NCBI GenBank assembly: GCA_009823395.1
Contig: CM020515.1
Location: forward strand, 13,586,489-13,650,488
DNA: 64,000 nt
Direction: 5' to 3'
Source: Thamnaconus septentrionalis
Lineage: Eukaryota > Chordata > Actinopteri > Tetraodontiformes > Monacanthidae
The position numbers and the translations under genes are program-made. Below the pieces are notes generated by a model. It saw only the letters and a program-made list of their open reading frames with translations, did not search any database and was not told the DNA's origin. Positions 1 to 12,297 of the stretch are shown here, one piece after another; position 1 is the stretch's first letter, and the number at the start of each line of letters is the position of its first letter.

Positions 1-332
1 CAAAAGACAGCACAGCAACAATGCAGCAGATACTGTATGAGCTAATATCATTATTTGCTTTATTATGAGCAGGAAGCGGCGGTCTCTGCTCTCCTGCGGG
101 GTCCTGACACACAGAGTGGGCCGCGCCATAAAATAATGCGTGTGACAGAGTGAATGGCTGTACGTGCTCATTAGCCTCATTAATCACCAGGGACAGAAAT
201 GCCAGATGATAGATGGGGGAGGGGCCTCGCCGACAGGCTGCGGTGACGGAGACGAAACAGCCTTCGAGAAATATGAAGATTTGGGAAATATCAGCTGCAT
301 CCGGAGTTGAATTCAAACGTATGTATGTTGGA

Positions 333-342
333 CCCCCCCCCC

Positions 343-398
<56 letters not shown>
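333..398. repeat. Poly-C run followed by (CA)25 microsatellite
   Basis: Thirteen C residues at 333-345 are followed by an uninterrupted CA dinucleotide run at 349-398. The tract is intergenic. Confidence 0.95.
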
Positions 399-400
<2 letters not shown>

Positions 401-829
401 GGCTAACACGCTACCAACTGCTGGAAACAAAGAGGTCTAATTAATATCAGGTGTAATCGTCACTCTGAATGATTTGATGCAGGACTTCCGTTTAGTGGAA
501 ATAGACTTTCGCCGGTCTCACCTAAAAAAGGAAAAAGGAAAAAAAAGAGACCTCTGTGGTGGCTCAAATAGCCCTTGTGACATTTTCTCACAGACATTTG
601 ATTGTGAACCGAAGGATTCCTCTTCTGGGGCTTCCTGCTCGCCCCCACAGTGGCGCGGGGCTAATGGGAGCAGCCGAGCCTTGAACCGCATCTCAACCAG
701 GGAGGAGAGTCGGTGTCGGCGTGCAGCTCGGTCGGGTGGGAGCGGCGAGGCCCTGAGCTTGGCCGTCCCTCTGCAGCAGCGAGCAGCCGGGGGCCCCGGG
801 GAAACGGCCGTGCACGTCGAGGGCAAGCT

Positions 830-965
830 GTTTGATCAGCACATATTTTTAATTGGCTCCGGGCACCCCGGAGTGTCAGCATCGCCACGGAGAAGACTCC
901 GATTGCACCTTTCCCTAATTAAAATCATTACGGATTCCGGGCGCGTCATAACGGATTAAATGAGG
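830..965. promoter_or_regulatory. Candidate conserved non-coding element
   Basis: This unique stretch is dense in ATTA/TAAT homeodomain-type cores (TTTTTAATTGG, CCCTAATTAAAATCATTA, CGGATTAAAT) set in otherwise GC-rich DNA. Such a mix is common in vertebrate developmental enhancers. No alignment was available, so this is a compositional guess. Confidence 0.22.
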
Positions 966-1501
966 GCACATGCACGTGCACACGCACGGCCCGCGTTGTC
1001 TCTTTGATAGCTTACATGTACGGCTTAATTGTTTTTTGTTGTTTTTTTTTAATTTATTTTGTTTTGTTGTTTTTTTTACCTCCCCAGTGCTGCTAAATGA
1101 GGGGAGGCTGGCTGTAATCCTGGTCCGCTAATCAAATTACATGAGAAGGAATCTCTCAGTATGTTGACGCTGAAACACCGCTGAGGGTTCGGTGTTTCCC
1201 ACACGTTCCCTTTAAGGAAAACTGAAATCCAACACGAGCGCTGAAAGACTCGGGCGTTGAGCAGCGTCGAACCTGCAGCGTACATTTTTTTTTCCCCCTT
1301 CGTCTGTTGAATATTCACACCTGCCCTGCTGCGTGCGGCTAATTTAACGAGCGCTGTTCGTCTTGCTTAAGAATAATTGACGTCGGAAACAAACTGCGCG
1401 ACTCCTCGGACGATCATCTTTGGAGAAACATAACAAATGGTCCCGGGGAAAAACTTCCCAAGTTCAGGCGGATGTTTTATTCATGATTTCCTTCACAGAG
1501 G

Positions 1502-1506
<5 letters not shown>

Positions 1507-1541
<35 letters not shown>
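1507..1541. repeat. (CT)n microsatellite
   Basis: Uninterrupted CT dinucleotide tract of about 17 units in intergenic DNA. Confidence 0.95.
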
Positions 1542-1544
<3 letters not shown>

Positions 1545-2782
1545 CTGTCTCGGCATGTTCCCAGAGATGTATGGACTGTAATGTTGTTGCGTTACAGCGC
1601 AGTGATCTCGCTGCTGCGCTGCGCTTTAGGGGGCCCGAGGAAGGAGCGGCTTCAGTCCCCTAAACAAAGAGGGCTTAAATGTCCAACCAGTGCCACTTTG
1701 CCCTGGGGATCCTAGAAACAAGGGAGTGTTTCTCTGCTCCTGATATTGGAAGCTGGAATTCATGAAGGGGGGAAAAAAAAAATGAGAGTGATGACTCAGG
1801 AAGGATTTTGAAGAAGGTTGCCTCTGTTTTAAAAATATGGCCTGAACACAAAAGCTGATGAAAAGACTAAAACTGTGTGGGGAAAAAGATCCCAATGTGA
1901 ATGGACTGGCTACATAAGACGCCCGAATCGGCCTCTTAAGAAAAGGCTCAGGGACGACTTCAGACAATGACATTGTCTGCGGCGCGGCACAGTGAGGCGT
2001 GCACTCACGTTAGCGGCCAATAAAACGGCAGGGACTGCTATAGTAGTTAATAGATGGTATTGTCCGGCGGTGAATGGATGTGTTGTGGGCAGGCGTGCAC
2101 GACAATAGGAAGCGGACAAGCCAACCATTGTCACGTGTGCAGGCGGTGGATGTGGCCGGAAAAAAAAAAGGCGGATCAAATTAATAAACGTGGCGCCAGA
2201 AACGTGTTTTGATTGTGTTGGTGAAAAGGAAAAAAAAAAAAAAAGCAAAGGGATAAAAAATGCTGCCGTCATCCTTTTGGAGAGCTTTCTACTGGTAGCG
2301 CGCGGTCTCCCAGCTTTTTCCGCTGAGAGACGTGGCAGCGGCAGGAAGAGTGAAAAATGGATCGGAAAGATGAGTGAGGGTGGGGCGGCTCCTCAGCCGT
2401 CGCCGCTTCCTGTCCGGAAAAACTCCATTCATCATTTTCACGTCTCGGTGTCACGGCTTACTTTGCCAATAGCCAGAAGTGTGGCAACGTTGACACAGAG
2501 GATTGATGAGGTGCAGGCGGGGGTGGCCGGCGGGGCTGGAGATGGTCAAACCAGATGTGGCGCGTGGTGCAGGGCTGGGGGAGGAGAGGGGGCGGCACCT
2601 GGTGAAGGTCGCCACGCCGCCCGCCGCCCCCGTTAACGGCGTCCATCGGCGGTGTGCACGCCGCGTAGAAAACAACTGGACGTGCACGAACGCAAATGTT
2701 ACGTCTTGTGTCGCTTGACCGGCAGGTCTGTGAGTGTAAAAAGATTTAAAAGGCATATTACACCTTTTTCCAGCCTTGAACA

Positions 2783-2975
2783 TTTAGCCCTCTGTTTACA
2801 GCCTCCTGCAAAAACTCCCTTTTTTTTAGCTTCTGTTTTTAGCAAAAGCAAGGCGGCGGTTGGGTGGTCTCCATCTTGATCTTGATCTCAGAGGGTGGAA
2901 CAAGCACGTGATTGGAGGCATCTTGGCCAACCTCTAAGAGTTATCAGTGCCCTTTGTGACATCACAAAGGCATAA
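2783..2975 (+). repeat. Dispersed short repeat, copy 1
   Basis: The copy begins with TTTAGCCCTCTGTTTACAGC (2783-2802). About 145 bases later it carries a palindromic block CCTTTGTGACATCACAAAGG (2951-2970). The same two landmarks in the same order and similar spacing recur at 13889-14068. The start motif alone recurs at 12281 and 44884, and the end block at about 49899. It looks like a non-autonomous dispersed element; I do not recognise the family. Confidence 0.65.
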
Positions 2976-3529
2976 TTTGTAGAGTTGTGTCCGAGCAAAA
3001 ATATCGACTTAAACTTTCAGTTCACTGACTTTCAGAATTGTCCATACATCAAAATGGCGTCTCAGAAGTGGGGCCGCTTTGTGCGCGTTTTCAATGAACG
3101 AGTCGAGGCGTTGAACTCGTTCCTGCTCCTGCTGAGAGCGGCGGTGGAGGGGCAACGCCGCCCCACGTCTGTGCGGCAGATATCGAATTATCGCCAACAG
3201 CTGGGTGTCTTAGCTCCGCACGAAGAGCTGAAGGCATGGGGGAACAGCTCGCCTGTCTCAAAACATGTCCTTTCCAGTTGCCAATTAACACAATCCCAAC
3301 CATTAAACCCCTGCATGAGGGCTGAGAGTTACTTTTGTCGCAATAAACGGTATTATTGATGCACAGCCACCTGGTATTCCTGTGTCATCAGACGAGGATT
3401 GTAGCAATTTTTTTATGTTATTTTTTCCCAACAAGGTCACCATGGTCAAGGCCGGTCTAATGCCTTCCTCCTCCTCCACCTCCACCCTCCCCCATCCTCC
3501 TGAACAACAGCCAATTATCGATCATTTCT

Positions 3530-4018
3530 TGCCTGTCTCACGTCACACCACCCCTATCTTGGCCATCCTTGCGCTGGCTTCCCCTTCATTTCGGCTCCCC
3601 CTTCAAAATTCTAACCATCACCTCCAGAGCCTTTCGTCGGGCACCAGCATATCTGTCATATCTGTCATCTGTCTTTTAGGTCACTGCGGTCCGCTGACGG
3701 GCCATCCTACTCGCTGTCCTTCGCACAAAACTAAAAACAAAAGGTGACGGAGCCTCGACCCGCTGCACCTAAAGTGTGGGATGCGATGCTGTTTGAGTGG
3801 AGAGCCGCCTCCTCTGTGGGCATTCTAAAAATTTACAGCTAAAAAGGCATTTGTTGAAGCGCGCATTCCAGTAGAATTAATTGTATTTACTCTGTATCTT
3901 TCTGCGACTCTGATGTTGTTTGACCGTATTGTTGCGCTGATACCCATATTTTAACCTTGTGAAGCACTCTGCGAGGCCCCTCTGCGAGAAGTGCTATATA
4001 AATAAAATTTGCTTGTTC
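3530..4018 (+). mobile_element. 3' end of a decayed L2/CR1-type LINE
   Basis: With frameshifts allowed, 3568-3680 translates to a run containing LRWLPLHF, PFKILTIT, RAFRRAP and AYLSYLS. This matches the C-terminal HWLP-x-RI / FKILT / AP-YLS signature of L2/CR1-clade reverse transcriptases. RSAD, TKGDG and KVWD blocks follow (about 3690-3790). The end, with GTGAAGCACTCTG and GTGCTATATAAATAAA near 3959-4008, resembles the usual teleost LINE 3' tail. Frameshifts and stops make it a fossil, truncated at the 5' side. Confidence 0.72.
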
Positions 4019-5215
4019 GCTTAAGTGACCTACCCGCTGTTGGCTGCGGTTTCGGTTTGACTGCACAAACATGAGAACAGGGTCTACTGTGGATTTTATT
4101 CAAATAAGCAACGACAATAATGTGTAAATGCCACACGCGTTTATTGATAGAAGAGCTGATAGTCCTTTTTATTCACATGCCAGGGCTGCGTGCGGCACCT
4201 GTTAGCTTCAGGCATCCAGTTTTCATTTCATACCAGCTTTTTATACACAGCAGATTTTTTTTTTTTTTTTTTGCACCCCCTCAAACTAATAGGAACCCAG
4301 TTTTGGTGGAGATGATTCAACCTGGCTGAGCTCTGCATGCTTGTCCTCATTTTGCCTTTGACAGCTCGGGATGTTGTGAAGTCTCAGTCCCTGGCTGAGG
4401 CGTGCGACTCATTAGCCCTCAAATCCTGCACACTGTCGCGCCTGAAGTGCCTGAAATGTAACTCGAGGTGATAAATAATTTAATTCTCCAAATAGCTGTT
4501 ACAGTATTTTGGTAACATTGCGGGGGAAGCGTCTTTTTCTCCGACCCTGAAAATCTATAAAAGCTCGACGCGCCTGTGCTCTTGTTTGCGCCGGAGCTCC
4601 TCTCCTCTCGTCCCCGTCGTTGGAGCCGACGAACATTTGCGCTTTTCCCGGTAGCGTGCACAATTGGTGCGTTGCGCTGACGTGCATATTTCTGGTCTCC
4701 CCCTTGTGGTGTTATTACACAACTGTGAAAGGCCGCTTGCCTTCCAGACAGATAGCAATAAATGGGAACGGGAACACAAACCGAATTAAACCAGAGCCAA
4801 GAATAATATTAAAAGCTGCTCTCTCCCCCTCCTCACCCCGAACTTCACCCTCCCCCACCCCGCCCGCCCCCCCGTCTCCCTTCATCACACTGTGTAGTGT
4901 ATCCCCTGCTGGCATGGGCGTGCTCCGAAGACTTGCGGCTTTCCCAACTCGGTAGCTGATCAGAACCAGGTGGGACGGCCTCCATGTGCTTTCCATTTGT
5001 GCAGGATGTAAATGGATTCAATTAGATCCAAATGCACAACCTGTCAGCCAGGGGGAAGTGGCAGACTTTCAAAGGCCATTAGATTATGGACAGGATTTGG
5101 AATAAAAACTTCACTGGCCGGGATTGTGCCATTAAATTGCTTGATGTGAAACGACTGGAGTGATTTGAGCTCGCATGCTGACTGTGCGCTATTCATGTGG
5201 GCGCAAATTCTGTCA

Positions 5216-5217
<2 letters not shown>

Positions 5218-5271
<54 letters not shown>
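5218..5271. repeat. (CA)n microsatellite
   Basis: Uninterrupted CA tract of about 27 units. A second, shorter tract follows at 5356-5381. Confidence 0.95.
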
Positions 5272-5272
<1 letters not shown>

Positions 5273-5349
5273 TTTGAAATTATCATCAGCAGCCCTCCCC
5301 TTCTTCCTTCCTTGCAGCTCTCACTCCTTCTCATATGCACTCTCTCTCC

Positions 5350-5355
<6 letters not shown>

Positions 5356-5380
<25 letters not shown>

Positions 5381-5381
5381 A
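5356..5381. repeat. (CA)13 microsatellite
   Basis: CA tract directly after a CT-rich stretch. Confidence 0.95.
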
Positions 5382-6349
5382 AATGCAAACAGTCCAATGG
5401 TGTTCATAAAGCTCCAGCATATCGTCAGACACATTGCCTGTGGCCTTGCGGAGTTGCCTGCGTTACAAACAGTAGCTCTCACAGCTTTAAAGTCCGGTCG
5501 TGGCAGTTTGGACGGCCAATCGCAAAAAAAATTCCTTCCAAAAAAAAGACTTCCAGCAAGCTGACTGACTGTAACACTTCTGTTTTGTTTTGATTGGACG
5601 GAGCGACATGATAACTCATGTTCAGTCTCGGGTTTTCATCAGTTAAGATAAGGGCGAAGATCGCGGGGCAGCCGCGGTAAACGAAACACTGCGTGCGGTT
5701 TTGTAGCGAAGTGCGTTCTCGCGCATTGTTGTCAGAATCGTAAGACGGCCAAACAGATGCGGAAACTCAACTTTGCACAGCAGCCAAATAATATTCACAT
5801 TACAACGCTCAAATCTCGTCCATCAATCTTTCAAACCTCCAGTAGATGGAAGTTCTCGGCCCGTCATGCATCACCTGTAAGCTTTTCTCTATATGGATGA
5901 AGAGTTGGGAGGTACAAAAGCCACAAGCTGCTGCTCCAATCGAATCACAAAAGAAGATCAGGAAGAAGAAGCTACTAAGAATGGCTGCCGCTAATCACAT
6001 TAGCATGGGTGCCTCTGGAGCTGCAAGCGCTTTAATCAGAACAAGGGCGGAATTCGCATTAAGAGAAGAAAAAGAACAGCTCTGCAGGGTTTTCAGGTCT
6101 ATAGACAACAATGCCTCTTCTTAAACATCAATCAAGGCAATCCAATCACCTTCCAGGGTTTGCCTCCGCTTTATAAACACTTTCAACAGACTCGTTACAG
6201 GGAAAATGTTGGATAAATTGGAATTCAGGAAACATTCCAACTAACTTTACAATTAAGAATTTGCATCAGAGGGTCCAGTAACATTCAAAGAAAAAAGACC
6301 TGTGGCTCAGGCTGGAGATGGATAGTGGGGAGTGGGTTCAGTTGACCCC

Positions 6350-6480
6350 GATTTTAATGTGGCGAGCCTTGACTTTACGCGCCTGACATAGAAGTGAATC
6401 AATGGGACATTTCTAAGCCATTATTATCAATCACCATTGCTTAAGACACCCTAATGAGCTCATTAGATCAGATGAACAGC
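6350..6480. promoter_or_regulatory. Candidate conserved non-coding element
   Basis: Dense ATTA/ATCAAT-type cores (CATTATTATCAATCACC, CCTAATGAGCTCATTAGA) occur in low-repeat sequence. The second is a near-palindrome carrying paired homeodomain sites (TAATGAGCTCATTA, 6451-6464). Inferred from composition only. Confidence 0.28.
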
Positions 6481-7154
6481 AGATTGATTGCAAAGTGGGA
6501 CCAAGTAAAAAGTAAGATGTGGCGATGTGGAAGGTGATGGAGGAGAGAGGAAATAGGTCTCATGGATCTCCACAAAGGGAGACGGGAGATTGAAATTAGA
6601 TGAGTCGCAGTGTGTGAACATGTGTCCTGGGTTCATCACATTCCCCCCCAAAAATTTTTCTCCGTCTCGTTCGGCCTCTCGCGAAAAGGGAATCTTTTGT
6701 GCTGCGCCGCGGAGAAAAAGGCACCGAAGGCGAGATGACATCAGACGAGAGGTCGACCCGATGACCGGCGGACCCTCGCAGCTATAGAAACAATAAATCC
6801 ACGTCTGTCTCCAAGCGTGCACACGCACGGGCACGTGCACGCACGCAGATGCTTATCTGAGCCGCCTGTTGCCAAGTCTAAGACGGTTCGGCCAGCTGCC
6901 TCGATAACACGCAGACACAAGATGGAGGGAAAGAGGGAAGACAAAGAGACAAGAGAGAAAGAAAGTAAAAAGGAGAAGAACAAAGGGGAGGAAGGAAAGA
7001 AGCCCGGAGAAAGTCACAGAGGCATGAAGAAGGAGGGGAAACAAAGAGTGTAAGCGACATGATTTGGGCCGACATTTGTTCCCCCTTGGGCGAGCTCGAT
7101 AGGCCGCTCTGTCTGAAATGGCGGGGACGCGCACGCACGAGGGAACCCCCCCTC

Positions 7155-7156
<2 letters not shown>

Positions 7157-7185
<29 letters not shown>
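7157..7185. repeat. (CA)n microsatellite
   Basis: CA tract of about 14 units. Confidence 0.95.
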
Positions 7186-7188
<3 letters not shown>

Positions 7189-7918
7189 ACAACCCCCACT
7201 GTGCCGCCACTGCTGCTCAACTTTGGCTGCTGCGGTATTTGGGCTGGTTCAGAAAGTGAAGATTTTGGAGGAGAAGGTCAGAATTGAGGCAGCGGCTCCC
7301 CTCACTGTTTCCAGCCAGGACGGAACAGATGTGTTCACAGGCCCAGCTGTTGCCAGATGTGCATACGGGAACATCTGCGTTAGGCTGTTGCGGCGTGTGT
7401 GTGTGTCTTGTTTCTGCAGGGGCGTCCACTGAGGGCTTCAGCATGCGCACGTCAAAGTGAGTAATGTCACTGTTTGTGGCAGCTTGATTGTGACACCTTC
7501 TTCTATTGGTCCCTCCCACAGCTCGGCGTTGCGTCAGCGCCTGACTGCCCCCAAAGATCGCCCAGAAAATGAAACAAACGCACCTCACGTTTTAATTGCT
7601 TGATTTATATTCACACACTCTACAATGATTTGTATGATACGCACACTTCTAGCATTGGAGGGAGTCGGTGGGGTTTCGGGGGGAGAGGGGGGCATTGGAA
7701 GGTTTAGTCCTCTGTGTGAGCAGACCTTGAGCTCACATGTGGTCAGTTACATTTCCCAGACTGGCTCCACTCATTCAAACGCACTCACAGCATTTTTGTC
7801 ATTTAGACAACAGAGAAATTCTGTCCACCGCTCCTTCTTCTCTTGTTCAACTCAAGGCTGTTCCCGGGTTTTTAAGATAGGCTGAAAAAGCAAAAAAAAT
7901 AAATAAAGAAAACATTTT

Positions 7919-7941
7919 GTGTGTGTGTGTGTGTGTGTGTG
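7919..7941. repeat. (GT)n microsatellite
   Basis: GT tract of about 11 units. Confidence 0.95.
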
Positions 7942-10661
7942 CAATCCTACAGTATAAAACCTGATGAGACATAAAAGGCCATAAAGTGTTATGAGACTGC
8001 GGGAGATGGCAGATTAAAATGTGCATGGGCGATTTCCACCAATAAAGGCGGCGGCGGCTGCACCGCTGTGCTCTGCTCCAGCGGGCGGAGAGAATGGCCT
8101 GAAAGGATGTCAGCAACCTTCATGAAACCAGGACCAAAGCCACTTCACAAAAGGGAGAAAAAAATGGAGAAAAAAAAGAAACCAAGCCAATCAATTAATG
8201 CGCGCCCCCCCACCCACTCTCTCACCCACCCCCACCCCGACAATAACAAGCTTGGACCGGGATGAAATGCTTTCAGAGCCGGTGCACGACTCGGACTCGC
8301 GGGGTTCGAACGTCCTGTGGCATTGAGCGGCGGAGTCAGGGTCTGCTCGCCGCATGTCTCTCCCCCCGCGCCCCCCGCCGCCACCACCACCGCTGTCTTT
8401 GTTTGTGTGCATGTGTGCGTGTCCTAATGTATCTGTGCGTGCGCGTGCGTGCGCTCCTGTGTGCGCGTTAAAGGGCTCACCGTTCAATGAGTACATTCAA
8501 CGGAGCGCCGAGCTCTTTAAATGCCAATGAAAATAAAAGAGAGGGAAATTGTAGGCACTCTGTAGCAACAGGGAGAGAAAACCAACAGAGCGAGACAGAG
8601 AAAGCAAAACCTCACGGTGCCAAAAGAGACTTTATAAGGTTTAGTAGCCCTCCACTCAAATATATGGTGGCTATAAATCCTCCACTTAATGTCTTTTGGG
8701 GGGCTCCACCTTTTTCTTTTTTTTTGTAACCTGTGGTAAAACAAGACAGTGAGCAACTTCTTTAAAAAAAAAATTAAAAAAATAAGTAAGAAGAATCAAA
8801 GCTGCAAATTTGAACCGGACAGACTCCAAGTTCGCATATAAACGGAGAAGGTGAAAAAAAACCTCCCTTTAAGTAATTTAAGTCGACGTTCCGCTCCGCT
8901 GCGCCGAACAAGACAATCTGAGGGATGTAAAACATGTTTCAGTGGAGTTTGGAGAGAATAAATCACCGGGTAGAACGCAGACTCACTAGCACACGATACT
9001 CTGTCGTTAGGGAGGCCACACTTTGGCGAAGCGTATCCTGCGTCAGGCTTCTCCTTTGCAGTTATTTCGAGAATCGGATTCAGCCCTAAAAATGTCATTT
9101 GCCTTGACAACGCTCGTACAACAGGGCCGAGGGAGGCTGCAGCTAGGTATCACGTTAAAATGTACGACTCATTCGTCAAACGCCCCCCGAACTGTGGGAG
9201 CGTCTTTGAACGACTTTCAGTCTCCGCTAGGTATTTAGACTTTAAAAAATAAAAGTCTGTGTTTCTGACTGTCTGGGGCCCAGTGTTAGTGTCGATAGTA
9301 GAATTAAGAATTCGATATTGTTTATTTTCACTTAAACTTCTTGGTGACACTCGGTGTTCCTCAATTCTTGAGAGTTATTTCAGCTACTCACGAGGTTGTA
9401 GAAAGCGTTTGTAAAGCAGGAGGCAAAAAAATGGCAGGTGATTGGACAAAACTTCCTGTCCATCAAATTCAATTAGACCAATCAGATTTGTTGCTGCTTG
9501 TTTAGCCGGGTCCCTCCGGCTTTCCTATTTGTGTTGGAGGCAATAGCGGCCACACAGAAACAGGAATTGCTTCCAATTTTGCAATTTTTGCGGCCAAATT
9601 CTGAGCAGCGGTGAAGTGTAGCAGCGTGTCCACTGTTTCTCTTGCGTTTACGCAAATTGGTTCAGTTGGCCACTTCTGTAACCGTTAGCAAATCACGCTC
9701 AGTGGAATTTGTAGGATGGAACATTTTGGAATTTTTACGTGAAGATCGATTTGCAACTTTTATGGAAATATTTGGCCCAAGATGAGATGAGATGTCTCAT
9801 GCCCTCTTCTGAAAAGCAACAAAACTGCAGTGGGCTGGCGGTTCTCGAAGGTCCGTGCGTGTCGAGTTGCCGGGAGGCATCTCAGCAGCAGACAATTACA
9901 GTTTTACGACTTCACGTTGAATCCACACTCAAAACGTTTCCAATTTTAAATCGCCGTTCGGCGCGTGTTGCACGTGCACACCACTCCAGTTGAAGCGTCA
10001 GAGGCTGCGAGGGTGAGAAGAATCTTCTCTGTGTGCTGCACCCCCGCCTCCCCCCCTGCCATGGGAACCAGCTCGGCCCCCCTGGTTTGATGGTTCCTCC
10101 ATCGCACAGACGAGCGGTTGCGTCGAGGTATTCAAACAACCGTCCGCTCTGTCCGCGGATTACTCACAGTTTTCTTTGGAGGGGGGGTCAGTTTGCTTTT
10201 CTCTGTTGTTCATGTATCCGTGAGTCGGTTCGCCCCGGTGCTGTGATGTCAGCCCGCCTGCTGCCCCCACGGTTCCTCGCTTGTTCGTGGTCGGTCTTGA
10301 TGCCTCATCAAGTTGTCATGGCCTTCCAGCTTTTATGGCATTCCTTTCCCGATGTCCAGCGAGGGTTTTTGTTTTTTTTTATCCCAAGTGCGCACTAACA
10401 GTGCTGTAAAAAACACGGCGAGTATCTCAAAAGCTCGGAGGTGCATTCAAGGCCAGGTATGCTTTGATGATGTTGAAGGAGTGCTATCTCGCCTCGGAGT
10501 TTCCTCCTTTTTTGGACGAACCCCCCGGCAGGTTGTTTTTCTGAAAGTGCCTCTTGTTGGCGTGTTTCAAACCTTTTTTGCCTCATGTGAGAAAAAGGGG
10601 TGGAAGTTTGTCTTTGACCGCCGCAAGTTTTCATGTTCGACAGAGGAGCGATCACCTTCTC

Positions 10662-10708
10662 GAGGAGGTGGTGGAGGAGGAGCAGAAGGAGGAGGAGGAG
10701 GAGGGGAA
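10662..10708. repeat. GGA-rich imperfect trinucleotide tract
   Basis: Imperfect GGA repeats with GGT and GCA interruptions. The purine-rich strand could form unusual structures. It encodes nothing I can support. Confidence 0.85.
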
Positions 10709-12280
10709 GGGACGGTGACTGAGAGACGACCGCTCACGACAGACGTGATAGATGCCTTTAATAACCTCTGGCTGCTATTTTTTTTTTTTATCGTCCCCCA
10801 GGATTTGTTGTTATTAAGATTCAGGTCTTATTATGATGACCGCCTCTGTCATCGACTCTCCCACGTCAGTCAAAAATAAACCCTAAGTCACCGTTCGGAG
10901 AGGAGAGAGAGTGAAAAAAAACAACAACCCTTGCTGATGCGGCACTTGTTCTGTTGTTATGTCTCGGGCCCAGTCGAGGAACACACGCCTCCATCACAGT
11001 CAGCCGTTGAGGGAAAACAGAGCGGCCTGCGCTGCCATCACCTGTTGATCCAGTCGGAGGGCCATCCGCAGAGCCGCCGGTCTGATATCCACCCTTGCTG
11101 GACGGATTTCAGAAAAAAAACATGTCTAGGCAAATGGTTCTAAATGGTTTAAATAAGCATTTCGGCTACTGAGGGGAAGGAGAAGAAGGACTACTCCCAG
11201 GGCCGCGGCAGCTGTGGGAACTTGAAAAGCAGAACGCGATTGAGATGGTTTTTATTGTGCTTCCGTTCCTTTGGAAAATTGCAATTGCAGACGCTCACAG
11301 TCCTTTAGTGTGTCTGAGTGGCTTCAAGGTCCATCACCGGCGTGGCTTTCGGTGAGGAGCCCCATGTTTTATTAATTTGGAGATGAGCTCAGCTATTGAT
11401 GGCGTGGGCCGCCCATGGGTTCAATTAGGATAATACAGGGAGAGGGGAAGATTATGGGCGGCTATTTAAGTGTGGGGCATATCTCTTCCTGACAGTTATA
11501 GTCCAAATGCAACAAATTGTACCTCGGCGGCTGTGAGCGGCGCCGTCTCAGTCCTCCGGTGATGAAACACGCCCGTGTGGCAGGTCAACCACATGGAGAC
11601 GACACCGGCAGCCTGTGTGAGCCGCGCCGCCCCGTCCTCTCTGAGCTAACAGCGCTGGCCTGAGTGCAGCCCGTTTGCCATCCAGTTAATAGTGGGCCAT
11701 TAGAAAACAGCTGTCTGTATGTTGTCGGGCTAAGAGCGTGCTCCAGCGTCTAGCCAGTCCCACTTAGCGGGACTCTGCCCAACTATTGCATTTCACCGCA
11801 GCACTTTCTAGGTTCTGGACCGCCCAAACACCCTTATTTTGTGGGCTAGTGCACACATGATGTGTGTCGTAAGTATGTAATTTTTTAGGTCTTCACTTTT
11901 CATCTCAGACTACACAGCTTCACACAGTTAATCAAAAAGGAACTTCACAAACAGAAAGACAACTTCTTTTTATGGGGTCCGCTGTGTATTAGGAGGTAAG
12001 TCAGTTGATGGCACGAGTGGGGTTTGGTTATCAAACCTGCACTGATAGATGAGTTAAAAGTTTAAAGGCCCTCCGTCCTCCGACATCCAGCAGCAAATTT
12101 CCTCCCCTGCGCCGTCCATTTTGGATGAAGAGTTGTGTAGCTTTTCATCCTGGAGTGATTGATTGGATGTGGATTCTGAGGAGTAATTGGAGAGGGATGT
12201 GAACCGAACATCCACCGTGGAGGATGTAAAGTCTCTGGAGGATATTCTGCCAACGCCGTAGACCTTAAGAAAGTAGCTTA

Positions 12281-12297
12281 TTTAGCCCTCTGTTTAC
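12281..12297 (+). repeat. Dispersed short repeat, start-motif copy
   Basis: TTTAGCCCTCTGTTTAC matches the start motif of the copies at 2783 and 13889. The downstream sequence is only loosely similar and I could not find the palindromic end block, so this copy is diverged or truncated. Confidence 0.5.

Larger units (their letters stand above)
1..3529. other. Intergenic region, no gene seen
   Basis: No reading frame here has splice signals, domain resemblance or a sensible start. The stretch holds a poly-C plus CA microsatellite, a CT microsatellite, a dispersed repeat copy near 2783-2975 and GC-rich unique sequence. Bases 1-210 and 830-965 contain several TAAT/ATTA cores and look like candidate conserved non-coding DNA. 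That is an impression from composition only. Confidence 0.5.

Noticed and set aside
213..440. 75-codon frame running into the CA repeat
   Set aside because: Ends in a poly(His-Thr) run encoded by the microsatellite; no splice signals or homology.
474..959. 161-codon plus-strand frame near the left edge
   Set aside because: GC-rich chance frame with no recognisable domain and overlapping frames of similar length on the other strand.
10033..10879. Overlapping 121- and 188-codon frames around the GGA tract
   Set aside because: Low-complexity Gly runs from the GGA repeat and no family resemblance; judged non-coding.
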